Below, piece after piece: positions 1-7,850 of a DNA stretch of 64,000 nucleotides. Both the position numbers and the translations under genes were made by a program. The notes below the pieces were generated by a model. It searched no databases, was not told the DNA's origin, and saw only the letters and a list, made by a program, of their open reading frames with translations. Origin of the DNA: Roseococcus thiosulfatophilus. GTDB lineage: Bacteria > Pseudomonadota > Alphaproteobacteria > Acetobacterales > Acetobacteraceae. Numbering within the stretch: position 1 is the stretch's first letter; each line of letters starts with the position of its first letter. Where the stretch lies: the NCBI RefSeq assembly GCF_017311575.1, contig NZ_JAFFQY010000064.1, positions 1-64,000 on the forward strand, given 5' to 3'.

Positions 1-4
1 CTAG

Positions 5-640
5 ATCACCCGCGCCGACCTGGCCGCGCCCTACCACGCCTTCGTGCTGGAGCTTGACCCGGCGGTGATCGAAGCCCTCGCGACGGACATGCGGCTGGTC
101 CAGCAAGGCGCCACGGCCCGCATCAGCGTGGATCCGACCGATGCGGAGGTCGCGGACGCCGCCCTGCGCCTCCTGCGCGTGATGGATCGGCCGGCGGCCC
201 TTCCCGTGCTGAAGGACCAGCTGCTCCGCGAACTGCACTACTGGCTGCTGGCCGGCCGCCATGGTGCCGCCATCCGCGCCTTGGGCGCCACGGACAGCCA
301 TGCCCGGCGGATCGGCCGCGCGGTGGCGATGATCCGGGAGGGCTATGCGCGGCCGCTGCGCGTCGAACGCCTGGCGGAGGCCACGGGGATGAGCCCTTCC
401 TCCTTCCACCAGCATTTCCGCGCGGTGACCTCGCTCTCGCCGCTCCAGTTCCAGAAGCAGCTGCGCCTCATCGAGGCGCGGCGCATGATGCTGTCCGAGG
501 GGGTCGCTGGCAGCCACGCGGCCTATGCGGTCGGCTATGAGAGCATCCCGCAATTCACCCGCGAATACGGCCGCCTCTTCGGGATCACGCCCGCCCGCGA
601 CATGAAGGAGGCCAGGGGCCGGCACACCCTGGCCGCCTGA
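5..640 (+). CDS. AraC-family transcriptional regulator, 5' end missing
   Basis: This is the C-terminal two thirds of an AraC/XylS-type DNA-binding regulator. The first part resembles the AraC_N sensor domain (PF06719 type, as in YqhC) and the last 100 residues form the double helix-turn-helix, with the typical RVERLAEATGMSPSSFHQHF and YESIPQFTREYGRLFG stretches. The family activates or represses nearby enzyme genes; the convergent SDR gene 7 bp downstream is a possible target. Homology continues upstream of the first possible start (GTG at 44) to the window edge, but an in-frame TAG lies at 2-4. The gene is therefore either cut by the window or broken by a stop. The effector is unknown. Confidence 0.8.
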   Translation: MTRADLAAPYHAFVLELDPAVIEALATDMRLVQQGATARISVDPTDAEVADAALRLLRVMDRPAALPVLKDQLLRELHYWLLAGRHGAAIRALGATDSHARRIGRAVAMIREGYARPLRVERLAEATGMSPSSFHQHFRAVTSLSPLQFQKQLRLIEARRMMLSEGVAGSHAAYAVGYESIPQFTREYGRLFGITPARDMKEARGRHTLAA

Positions 641-646
641 GGGCGG

Positions 647-1402
647 TCAGATGTTCTGGCCGCCGGAGATCTCGATGCGCTGCGCGGTGACCCAACGGTT
701 GTCGGGGCCGAGCAGGCTCGCGACCGCGGGGCCGATATCGTCGGGAAGGCCCACGCGGCCCAGCGCGATCATGGCGGCGAAGGCCTCGTTGTAGGCCGGC
801 GTGTCGCGCACGGCGCCGCCCAGGAAGTCGGTCTCGATGGCGCCCGGCGCCACCGTGTTGGCCGTGATGCCGCGGTGGCCGAGCTCCTTGGCCATGTAGA
901 GCGTCAGGATCTCGACCGCGCCCTTCGCCGCCGAATAGGCCGAGAAGCCCGGATAGGACACCCGCGTCAGGCCGGAGGAGAAGTTCACGATGCGCCCGCC
1001 ATCGGCCATCAGCGGCAGCAGCGCCTGCGTCAGGAAGAAGACGCCCTTCACATGGACGTCGAACAGCCTGTCGAACTGCGCGACGGTGGTCTCGGCGATG
1101 CCGGCCATTTCGCCATGGCCCGCATTGTTCACCAGGTGGTCGAAGCGGTCGCGGCCCCAATTCGCCTGAAGCGCCGCGCGCACGGCTTCGACGAAGGCGG
1201 GAAAGCCCGCGACGTCGCCGGTGTCGAGCCGCAGCGCCACCGCCTTCCGGCCAAGGGCCGTGATCTCCGCCACCACGGCCCGCGCGTCCTCGGCGCCGTT
1301 GCGGTAGGTGAGGAGGACGTCGCCGCCATGGCGGGCAATGCTGATGGCGGTGTTGCGGCCGAGGCCGCGGCTGCCGCCGGTGACGAGGGAAATGGCGCTC
1401 AT
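647..1402 (-). CDS. SDR-family NAD(P)-dependent oxidoreductase
   Basis: A classical short-chain dehydrogenase of 251 residues, the normal length. The Rossmann glycine motif TGGSRGLG is at residues 8-15, NNAG at 92-95, the catalytic Ser at 142/143 and YSAAK with Tyr156 and Lys160. PG at 186-187 follows as expected. It should reduce or oxidise a carbonyl/alcohol with NAD(P) in the cytosol; the substrate cannot be read from the sequence. The ATG is preceded by AGGAG at a good distance. It is tail-to-tail with the AraC-type gene, a pairing often seen for AraC_N regulators and aldehyde or ketone reductases. Confidence 0.9.
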   Translation of the reverse strand: MSAISLVTGGSRGLGRNTAISIARHGGDVLLTYRNGAEDARAVVAEITALGRKAVALRLDTGDVAGFPAFVEAVRAALQANWGRDRFDHLVNNAGHGEMAGIAETTVAQFDRLFDVHVKGVFFLTQALLPLMADGGRIVNFSSGLTRVSYPGFSAYSAAKGAVEILTLYMAKELGHRGITANTVAPGAIETDFLGGAVRDTPAYNEAFAAMIALGRVGLPDDIGPAVASLLGPDNRWVTAQRIEISGGQNI

Positions 1403-1547
1403 CGGGAACTCCTGTCGGGGTGGAATTGGCGACAGCAGCTATCGCCCGACAGGGCCGGCGGCGGTTGCCGGATCCTCCCGCAGGCTTGCCCATTTCTCCA
1501 AACGCCCTTCGGGCCGCGCCGCGGGCGGGTGCTCTTCGTGGAAGGGG

Positions 1548-1633
1548 TGGTAGGGGCGGGGGGACTCGAACCCCCATGGCCTTTCGGCCGCTCGATTTTG
1601 AGCCGAGTCCGTCTACCGTTCCGGCACGCCCCC
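1548..1633 (-). tRNA. tRNA-Leu (CAA)
   Basis: The minus strand folds into a class II tRNA. It has a 7-bp acceptor stem (one G-U pair), a D arm, an anticodon stem with loop CUCAAAA giving anticodon CAA, a long variable arm (GGCCGAAAGGCC), a T arm with GGTTCGAGTCC, and an encoded CCA at 1550-1548. It reads UUG leucine codons. The flanks 1403-1547 and 1634-1684 show no gene. Confidence 0.95.
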
Positions 1634-1684
1634 GTGGGCGCTGCATATCATGCGGCCCGCGCGGGGGTCGAGAGCCGCCCGCTC

Positions 1685-1727
1685 TGTTACAATAGGCCAC
1701 ACCCCGCAACACGCCTGGGCTGTAACA
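1685..1727 (+). promoter_or_regulatory. inverted repeat TGTTACA/TGTAACA, candidate autoregulatory site
   Basis: TGTTACA at 1685-1691 and its exact reverse complement TGTAACA at 1721-1727 flank 29 bp just before the response-regulator start codon. GTTACA-like half-sites are typical of OmpR/PhoB-type regulators, so this may be an autoregulatory operator. This is inferred from the sequence alone. Confidence 0.35.
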
Positions 1728-2452
1728 TGGCAGGCATGGAAACGAAGCCGCACATCCTCGTCATTGACGACGACCGCGACATCCGGGAGCTGCTGGGAAA
1801 GTTCCTGGAAAAGCAGGGGCTGCGCGTGACCCTGGCGCGTGATGCGCGGGATGCGCGCAAGCTCTGGCCGCTCGCGCGCTACAACCTCGTGGTGCTGGAC
1901 CTGATGATGCCGGGGGAATCCGGCCTCGACCTCGCGCGCTGGCTGCGCGGGCAGTCCAGCATCCCCATCGTGATGCTGACCGCCATAGGCGAGGAGACGG
2001 ACCGTATCGTGGGCCTGGAGCTGGGCGCCGACGACTACATGGCCAAGCCCTTCAACCCGCGCGAATTGCTGGCCCGCATCCGCGCCGTGCTGCGCCGCGC
2101 CCAGGGCGCCGAGGCGCAGGAGGCCGTGCCCGACCAGATCCTGCGCTTCGCGGGCTGGGTGTTGGAGCCTACGCGCCGCCGCCTGCTCAACCCCGACGGC
2201 GCCGAGGTGCCGCTGACCGGCGGCGAGTACGAGCTGCTGACCACCTTGCTCGACCGCCCCAACCGCGTGATGACGCGCGACATGCTCATGGACATCATCC
2301 ACAACCGCCAGCCCGGCCCCTTCGACCGCGCCATAGACGTCGCCATCTCGCGGCTCAGGCGCAAGCTGGAGGATGACGGGCGCAACCCCTCGGTCATCAA
2401 GACGGTGCGTGGCGGCGGCTACGTGCTCTCGGCCACGGTCGAGCGGGGTTGA
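1727..2452 (+). CDS. OmpR-family response regulator
   Basis: A 241-residue DNA-binding response regulator. The receiver domain covers about residues 8-122 with acidic residues Asp14-16, the phosphoacceptor Asp58 (VVLDLMMP), Thr85 and Lys107. The winged-helix effector domain covers about 140-236 and ends in the typical VRGGGYVL. The start is ATG at 1727, with a second ATG at 1736 equally possible. It is followed by a histidine kinase whose TTG start overlaps this stop (TTGA), so the pair is translationally coupled. The closest well-known pair by architecture is EnvZ/OmpR, but the signal is unknown. Confidence 0.9.
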   Translation: MAGMETKPHILVIDDDRDIRELLGKFLEKQGLRVTLARDARDARKLWPLARYNLVVLDLMMPGESGLDLARWLRGQSSIPIVMLTAIGEETDRIVGLELGADDYMAKPFNPRELLARIRAVLRRAQGAEAQEAVPDQILRFAGWVLEPTRRRLLNPDGAEVPLTGGEYELLTTLLDRPNRVMTRDMLMDIIHNRQPGPFDRAIDVAISRLRRKLEDDGRNPSVIKTVRGGGYVLSATVERG

Positions 2453-3846
2453 GCGCCGCGGCGCCCCGGCGCGAATGGCGCTGGTTCGGCTGGCTGCGCC
2501 CGCGCACCCTCGCCGGGCGCACCGCGCTGGTGCTGGTGGTGGGGCTGATGGCGGTGCAGGGGCTGGGCCTGACCATCCACGCCTTTGACCGCATCGAACT
2601 GCAACGCGCGGCCGAGGCGCGTTACATTTCCAACCGCATCATCGGGCTGTGGCGGGTGCTGGTGAACGCCCCGCCCGAGCGCCGCATCGCCCTGCTGGCC
2701 GAGGCCGAGTTCCCCGCCGAAGTCACCGCGACGCTGGACCCCGGCCCCCGCGCCCGCCCTGACATGCCCCCCGTGGCGCCGGGCCATGCGCGGCTGTTCC
2801 GGCTGGAGGGCCCGCCGCCCATCGTGTCGCGCCGCCTGCGGCCGGCCGACATCGTCTCGGGCATGGCCGGCCCCTCGCACATCATGATCTCGCTGCGCTT
2901 CCCCGACCCGCCCTGGGCGCAGCCCGCCTGGCTGAACCTCTCGCTGCGCGTGCCCGCGCCGCGCCCCTGGCATTCGGACCGCTTCCTCTTCGCCTTCGCC
3001 GCCATGTCCGTGGCGGCCCTCCTGCTCATCCTCTGGGCGGTCCGACGGCTGACGCGCCCGGTGGCCGACCTCGCGGCCGCGGCCGAGCGCCTGGGCCGCG
3101 ACGTGAACGCGCCCGCCCTGCCCGAGAACGGCCCGCGCGAGGTGGCGCAGGCCGCCGCCGCCTTCAACGGCATGGCGAGCAACATCCGCCGCTTCGTGGC
3201 CGACCGCACCCAGATGCTGGCCGCGATCAGCCATGACCTGCGCACGCCCATCACCCGCCTGCGCCTGCGCGCCGAATTCATGGATGACGAGGACCAGCAG
3301 CGCCGCATGCTGGCCGACCTGGCGGAGATGGAGGCGATGATCGCCTCCACCCTAGCCTTCGCCCGCGACGACGCGGCCGCCGAGCCCGCGACGCCGCTGG
3401 ACCTGGCGAGCCTCGTCCGCACCGTGCTGGACGAGGCCTCCGACGCCAACCCCGACCTGGCCGAGCGCATCCACTACGGCGGGCCCGAGCATTTCGTCAT
3501 GCCGCTGCGGCCGCTGGCCATGAAGCGGGCGCTGGTGAACCTCGTGGCCAATGCCCTGAAATACGGCGATGCCGCGCGGCTGACGCTGGAGCCCCGCGGC
3601 GGCGGCGCGCGTCTGGTGCTGGAGGATGACGGGCCGGGCATTCCGGACCATTCCCACGAAAAGGTGTTCCAGCCCTTCCAGCGCATCGAGGGCAGCCGCA
3701 ACCGCGAGACGGGCGGCACGGGCCTGGGCCTCACCATCGCGCGCAGCATCTTCCGCGCCCATGGCGGGGAGGTGACGCTTCATAACCGCGCGGCCTCGGG
3801 CGAGGACGCGGGCGGGCTGAGGGTGGTGATGGTGCTGCCGGGGTGA
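2449..3846 (+). CDS. EnvZ-like sensor histidine kinase
   Basis: A 465-residue membrane histidine kinase, partner of the preceding response regulator. Membrane helices lie at about residues 24-44 and 179-197, enclosing a proline-rich periplasmic sensor of about 130 residues. HAMP follows (198-250), then the H box ISHDLRTPITRLRLR with His262, the N box NLVANALKYG (364-373), the G1 box DDGPGIP (393-399) and the G2 box GGTGLGL (422-428). All catalytic elements are present. The start is an unusual TTG overlapping the regulator stop; no better ATG is present nearby. A role in envelope or osmotic sensing is only inferred from the EnvZ resemblance. Confidence 0.9.
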   Translation: MSAAAPRREWRWFGWLRPRTLAGRTALVLVVGLMAVQGLGLTIHAFDRIELQRAAEARYISNRIIGLWRVLVNAPPERRIALLAEAEFPAEVTATLDPGPRARPDMPPVAPGHARLFRLEGPPPIVSRRLRPADIVSGMAGPSHIMISLRFPDPPWAQPAWLNLSLRVPAPRPWHSDRFLFAFAAMSVAALLLILWAVRRLTRPVADLAAAAERLGRDVNAPALPENGPREVAQAAAAFNGMASNIRRFVADRTQMLAAISHDLRTPITRLRLRAEFMDDEDQQRRMLADLAEMEAMIASTLAFARDDAAAEPATPLDLASLVRTVLDEASDANPDLAERIHYGGPEHFVMPLRPLAMKRALVNLVANALKYGDAARLTLEPRGGGARLVLEDDGPGIPDHSHEKVFQPFQRIEGSRNRETGGTGLGLTIARSIFRAHGGEVTLHNRAASGEDAGGLRVVMVLPG

Positions 3847-3881
3847 TAGCCAGGGGCGGACCTCGGAACGGAGAACCGCCC

Positions 3882-4520
3882 ATGGCCCTCAAGGCCGCCA
3901 TCCTCCCCGTCACCGCCTTCCAGCAGAATTGCGCCCTGGTCTGGGACGACACGACAATGCGCGCGACCGTGATCGACCCCGGCGGCGATGTCGCGCGCAT
4001 TCGGCAGGTGCTGGCGGAGCAGGGGCTGGAGCTGGAGCAGATCCTGCTCACCCACGGCCATATTGACCATGCCGGCGGCGCGGATGAGCTGCGCGAGGCC
4101 TCGCCCGGCGTGCCCGTGGTCGGCCCGCACCTGGCCGACAAGATGCTGCTGGACAATCTGGAAAAGCAGGCCTCCGCCTATGGGCTGGAGGCCCGCGACC
4201 TGGTGCCCGACCGTTGGCTCACGGAGGGCGAGACGGTCACCATCGCGGGGCAGGACTTCGCCGTGCTGCATTGCCCGGGCCATTCGCCGGGCAGCGTGGT
4301 CTTCGTCTCGGAGGCGCTGCGGATCGCCTTCGTGGGCGATGTGCTGTTCCAAGGCTCCATCGGCCGCACCGACTTCCCCTATGGCGACCATGACGCGCTG
4401 ATCCATGCCATCATGACCAAGCTGATGCCGCTGGGCGACGACATCCAATTCCTTTGCGGCCATGGCCCGGGTTCGGACTTCGGCACGGAGCGGCGGACAA
4501 ACCCCTTCCTGCCGCGCTGA
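3882..4520 (+). CDS. MBL-fold metallo-hydrolase, YcbL/glyoxalase II-like
   Basis: A 212-residue metallo-beta-lactamase-fold hydrolase of the short YcbL type. The zinc ligands are all visible: HGHIDH (His58, His60, Asp62, His63), His134 in CPGHSPGS, Asp153 in VGDVLF and His194 in CGHGPGS. Family members hydrolyse thioesters such as S-lactoylglutathione, but the lineage-specific substrate is uncertain. The ATG at 3882 matches the family N-terminus better than the upstream GTG at 3843. It starts 35 bp after the kinase gene and may be read through from it. Confidence 0.85.
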   Translation: MALKAAILPVTAFQQNCALVWDDTTMRATVIDPGGDVARIRQVLAEQGLELEQILLTHGHIDHAGGADELREASPGVPVVGPHLADKMLLDNLEKQASAYGLEARDLVPDRWLTEGETVTIAGQDFAVLHCPGHSPGSVVFVSEALRIAFVGDVLFQGSIGRTDFPYGDHDALIHAIMTKLMPLGDDIQFLCGHGPGSDFGTERRTNPFLPR

Positions 4521-4601
4521 TTTACTTGACTTTTTTCAGTTTTTCAGGACATTGTGCGGCCTGCCAACGCCCTCCCCACGCCCGCTGCATTCGTGCGGCG
4601 G

Positions 4602-4633
4602 GTAAGATAGTAAGATGGTAAGATAGTAAGGCG
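4602..4633. repeat. 8-bp tandem repeat, four copies
   Basis: Four consecutive octamers GTAAGATA, GTAAGATG, GTAAGATA and GTAAGGCG lie in the gene-free stretch 4521-4871, just before the 46-bp repeat array. The preceding 4521-4550 is a T-rich stretch, unusual in this G+C-rich region. Confidence 0.8.
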
Positions 4634-4646
4634 GCCGGGCCCAAAC

Positions 4647-4875
4647 GGGGCCCCCGCGAAAGTGCCGCAGGCGGTTTCGCGGGGATTGAACCGGGGCCCC
4701 CGCGAAGACGCCGCAGGCGGTTTCGTGGGGAATACTTCGGGGCCCCCGCGAAGACGCCGCAGGCGGTTTCGTGGGGAATACTTCGGGGCCCCCGCGAAGA
4801 CGCCGCAGGCGGTTTCGTGGGGAAGACTTCGGGGCCCCGCGGCAGCGCCGCAGGCGATGTCGCGGGGAACATCAC
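4647..4875. repeat. five tandem 46-bp hairpin-forming repeats
   Basis: Units start at 4647, 4693, 4739, 4785 and 4831. Copies 2 and 3 are identical over 46 bp, copy 4 differs by one base, copy 1 differs at several places and copy 5 is diverged. Each unit contains GGGGCCCC and an inverted repeat CCCCGCGAA ... TTCG(C/T)GGGG around the small stem CCG-CAGG-CGG, so each can fold into a stem-loop on either strand. The array lies between the convergent 3' ends of the MBL hydrolase and hemN. No spacers separate the units, so it is not a CRISPR. It may be a REP/BIME-like element or a transcription end signal. Confidence 0.9.
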
Positions 4876-6203
4876 ACGGCCGCGCTGTGCCTGCCCTTTC
4901 CGCTGTTCAGCCGCGCATCGAAGCAGGCCGCGACATGCCGCAGGAAGGGCCGCGCCTCGTCCGGCACGGTCAGCCAGGCGCCCGCCACCCTCACCAGGCC
5001 GTCCCGCTCCAGCGCGTGCAGCCCGGGCAGCGCCGATTGCAGGATGGCCGCCGGCAGCGTGTCCAGGTCCAGCGCCAGGTCGCACATCACGCGCTCGATG
5101 GCGGTGCGGCGAAGGATGTCCTCGCCCGTCAGCTCCAGGCCGCGGACCACGGGCAGCCGGCCCGCCTCCACGGCCGCCACGTAACCGCGTTCATCCGGAA
5201 TGTTCTGCGCGTATCCCTGCGGCACCGCCCCGATGGAGGAAGCGCCGAGCCCCAGCAGCATCGGCGCGTCATCGGTGGTGTAGCCCTGGAAGTTGCGCCG
5301 CAGCCGGCCGCTGGCCGCCGCGCGCGCCATGGGGTCGTGGGCGCGCGCGAAGTGGTCGAGGCCGATGGGCAGGAAGCCCGCGCCCCGCAGGCTGTCGGAG
5401 GCCTCCTGCGCCTGCTCCATCCGGGCGGCGGCGTCGGGCAGGTCGGCCTCCTGGATGGCCTTCTGGGCGGGCTTCATCCAGGGCACATGGGCATACCCGA
5501 ACACCGAGACGCGGTCCGCACCCAGCTCCGCCGCCAGCCGCGCCGTCTCCGCCACATGCGCGCGCGTCTGGCCGGGCAGGCCGTACATCATGTCGAGGTT
5601 GATGGCGGCCAGGCCCGCGGCACGCAGGCGCCCGACGGCCTGGCGCACCATCTCCACCGGCTGCGCCCGGCCCATGCGTTCCTGCACCTCCGGGTTCGCG
5701 TCCTGCAGGCCCAGGGAGGCGCGGGTGAAGCCTTCGCGCGCCAGGGTGGCCACCACATCCTCGGTCAGCGTGCGCGGGTCCAGCTCGATGGAGAGTTCCG
5801 CGCGGCGGGCGAAGGGGAACAAGGCCCGCAGCTTGCCCATCAGCGCGGAGAGCCGCCCCGCCCCCAGCGCGCTCGGCGTGCCGCCGCCCAGGTGCAGGTG
5901 CTGCACGATGCCGTCGCAGGGCAGGGCCAGCGCCAGCAGCCGCGCCTCGCGGTGCAGCGCCTCGGCATAGCGGGCGACGCGTTCGTCGTTGCGCGTCACG
6001 GAGGTGTGGCAGCCGCAATACCAGCACAGCTCATGGCAGAAGGGGATGTGGACGTAGAGGGAAAGCGCCTCGGCCGGCGGCATGCGCGAGAGCCAGCCGC
6101 GATAGGTGGCCTCCTCCAGCGGGCCGAAATGCGGCGCGGTGGGGTAGCTCGTGTAGCGCGGCAGGTTGGCCTGGGCATAGGCCGAGAGGTCGAGGAGCTT
6201 CAT
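4872..6203 (-). CDS. hemN: oxygen-independent coproporphyrinogen III oxidase
   Basis: A 443-residue radical-SAM enzyme that converts coproporphyrinogen III to protoporphyrinogen IX without oxygen, in the cytosol as part of heme synthesis. The iron-sulfur motif is Cys56-x3-Cys60-x2-Cys63 with a following Cys65 (FCHELCWYCGC), which is the HemN signature. The GGGTPSAL motif, the SIELDPRT strand and the C-terminal HemN domain (about 360-430) follow. The start ATG at 6203 gives the family N-terminus (KLLDLSAYAQANLPRYTSYPTA). An FNR-like box sits 37 bp upstream. The 3' end just overlaps the 46-bp repeat array. Confidence 0.92.
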   Translation of the reverse strand: MKLLDLSAYAQANLPRYTSYPTAPHFGPLEEATYRGWLSRMPPAEALSLYVHIPFCHELCWYCGCHTSVTRNDERVARYAEALHREARLLALALPCDGIVQHLHLGGGTPSALGAGRLSALMGKLRALFPFARRAELSIELDPRTLTEDVVATLAREGFTRASLGLQDANPEVQERMGRAQPVEMVRQAVGRLRAAGLAAINLDMMYGLPGQTRAHVAETARLAAELGADRVSVFGYAHVPWMKPAQKAIQEADLPDAAARMEQAQEASDSLRGAGFLPIGLDHFARAHDPMARAAASGRLRRNFQGYTTDDAPMLLGLGASSIGAVPQGYAQNIPDERGYVAAVEAGRLPVVRGLELTGEDILRRTAIERVMCDLALDLDTLPAAILQSALPGLHALERDGLVRVAGAWLTVPDEARPFLRHVAACFDARLNSGKGRHSAAV

Positions 6204-6239
6204 GGCGCCGATGCTGCCCCGCGCGCCGGCCGCTTTACC

Positions 6240-6253
6240 TTGCGCCCGATCAA
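6240..6253 (-). promoter_or_regulatory. FNR/Anr-like box upstream of hemN
   Basis: TTGCG-CCCG-ATCAA matches the FNR consensus TTGAT-N4-ATCAA at 8 of 10 half-site positions. It lies between the divergent hemN and hydantoinase genes, 37 bp before the hemN start. hemN is a classic FNR/Anr/FnrL target in proteobacteria, so low-oxygen control is plausible. Confidence 0.45.
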
Positions 6254-6291
6254 TCCAGGGATTTTGATGGCGCCGAACCAGGAGTGCGGGA

Positions 6292-7740
6292 ATGAGCGAA
6301 GTGGAACTGGCGATCCGGGGCGGCATTGTCGTCACGGCCGATGGCATGCGGCGCGCCGATGTGGGCATCGCGGGCGGGCGTGTCGTGGCACTCGCGGAAC
6401 GGATCGAGGGCGCGGGCCGTGTCATCGAGGCGGACGGGCTCTGGGTCATGCCCGGCGGCGTGGACACGCATTGCCACATCGAGGAACCCAATGCCGCGGG
6501 CGGTCTCAGCGAGGAGAGCTTCATCACCGCCTCGCGCGCCGCCTTCGCGGGCGGCACCACCAGCACCGTCTCCTTCATCCCGCAATGGAAGGGCCATGGC
6601 ATCCTGGAGCGCGCCGACGACTATGCCCGCCGCGCGGCCACCGGGATGCTGGACCACAGCTTCCACCAGATCATCACCGACCCGACCGATGAGGTGCTGG
6701 AACGCGAATTGCCGCAGGTGGTGGCGCGTGGCATCCGCAGCCTCAAGGTGTTCCTGACCTATGACGCGGTGCACCTGAGCGACGCGGAATACCTGCGCGT
6801 GCTGCGCGCGGCGCGGAAGCTGCAATGCCTGGTCCATGTCCATTGTGAGAATTACGACGCCATCAAGTGGCGCATCGAGGCGCTGCTGGCCGCCGGCATG
6901 ACGGCGCCGAAATACCACGCCTGGGCGCGGCCGCCGGTGGTGGAGCGCGAGGCCACGCACCGCGCCATCGCGCTGGCGGAGCTGGTGGACCAGCCCATCC
7001 AGATCTTCCATGTGAGCTGCGCCGAGGTGGCAGAGGAGATCGCCGCCGCCCAGGCGCGCGGCGTGAAGGTCTGGGGCGAGACCTGCCCGCAATATGTGAC
7101 GCTGACGGCCGACGACATGGCCCGCACCAGCGAGAAGGATGGCGAGTTCGAGGGCGCCAAGTTCATCTGCAGCCCGGCCCCGCGCGGCGCGGAGGAGCAT
7201 GAGCGCGTCTGGGACATGATCCGCCGCGGCGTGCTGGACGTCGTCTCCAGCGACCATTGCGCCTACAGCTTCGACGGGCCGAAGGGAAAGCGGCAGAACG
7301 GCACCGACCGCTTCGACCTGATCCCGAACGGCATTCCGGGCATCACCGCCCGCCTGCCGCTGATGTTCAGCGAGGGCGTCTCCAAGGGCCGCATCACGCC
7401 CGAGCACTTCGTGCGCCTGGTCGCCACCAACCCGGCCAGGATGCTGGGCCTCTGGCCGCGCAAGGGCGGCATCCATGTGGGGGCGGACGCCGACATCGCG
7501 CTGTGGGACCCGCGGCAGCGCCGCACCCTGACCAACGCCATGATGCAGCATGTGGCCGACTACACGCCCTATGAGGGAATGGAGGTCACGGGCTGGCCCG
7601 TGCGCGTGCTGCGCCGCGGCGAAAGCGTGATGGAGAACGACCAGGTGACGGCCCAGCCCGGCACCGGCCAATTCCTGTCCCGCGAACCCTACGCGATGAT
7701 CGCCCCGCGCGGCATCACGCCCAACGGCTTCGCTGACTAA
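6292..7740 (+). CDS. dihydropyrimidinase / D-hydantoinase-type amidohydrolase
   Basis: A 482-residue cyclic-amide hydrolase, the usual length. The metal site is complete: DTHCHIE (His60, His62), Lys152 in SLKVFLTYD (the carboxylated lysine), His184, His240 in FHVSCAE and Asp321 in SSDHCAYSF. Such enzymes open dihydropyrimidines, hydantoins or related cyclic ureides in the cytosol. Exact specificity (phenylhydantoinase or dihydropyrimidinase) cannot be decided by eye. AGGAG precedes the ATG. It is divergent from hemN and followed by two Bug solute receptors, which suggests a role in scavenging cyclic nitrogen compounds. Confidence 0.85.
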   Translation: MSEVELAIRGGIVVTADGMRRADVGIAGGRVVALAERIEGAGRVIEADGLWVMPGGVDTHCHIEEPNAAGGLSEESFITASRAAFAGGTTSTVSFIPQWKGHGILERADDYARRAATGMLDHSFHQIITDPTDEVLERELPQVVARGIRSLKVFLTYDAVHLSDAEYLRVLRAARKLQCLVHVHCENYDAIKWRIEALLAAGMTAPKYHAWARPPVVEREATHRAIALAELVDQPIQIFHVSCAEVAEEIAAAQARGVKVWGETCPQYVTLTADDMARTSEKDGEFEGAKFICSPAPRGAEEHERVWDMIRRGVLDVVSSDHCAYSFDGPKGKRQNGTDRFDLIPNGIPGITARLPLMFSEGVSKGRITPEHFVRLVATNPARMLGLWPRKGGIHVGADADIALWDPRQRRTLTNAMMQHVADYTPYEGMEVTGWPVRVLRRGESVMENDQVTAQPGTGQFLSREPYAMIAPRGITPNGFAD

Positions 7741-7772
7741 GCAAGCGGCACAGCCGGTCTGGCGGCGTCATC

Positions 7773-7798
7773 CCGCCGCAACCTTGTGATTGCGGCGG
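7773..7798. repeat. intergenic hairpin after the hydantoinase gene
   Basis: CCGCCGCAA at 7773-7781 and TTGCGGCGG at 7790-7798 form a perfect 9-bp stem with an 8-nt loop, 32 bp after the stop codon. There is no T run, so it may be an mRNA end-protecting stem rather than an intrinsic terminator. Confidence 0.6.
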
Positions 7799-7850
7799 TC
7801 GGGCCGGTTGGTTAGCGTCGCGGCAATCAATCGGCAAGGAGGCCACTATA

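Noticed and set aside
875-1726. Long N-terminal extension of the response regulator
   Set aside because: The frame runs through tRNA-Leu and the antisense of the SDR gene; the normal receiver start is at 1727 or 1736.
4526-4554. TTGACT as a -35 promoter element in the T-rich stretch
   Set aside because: No acceptable -10 element follows at 16-18 bp and no plus-strand gene is downstream.
4647-4875. CRISPR array
   Set aside because: Units are contiguous with no unique spacers and no cas genes are near.
4522-5085. Open frame on the minus strand with repeated Pro/Arg-rich peptide
   Set aside because: It reads through the 46-bp repeats and the end of hemN; the repeated peptide only reflects the DNA repeat and matches no protein family.
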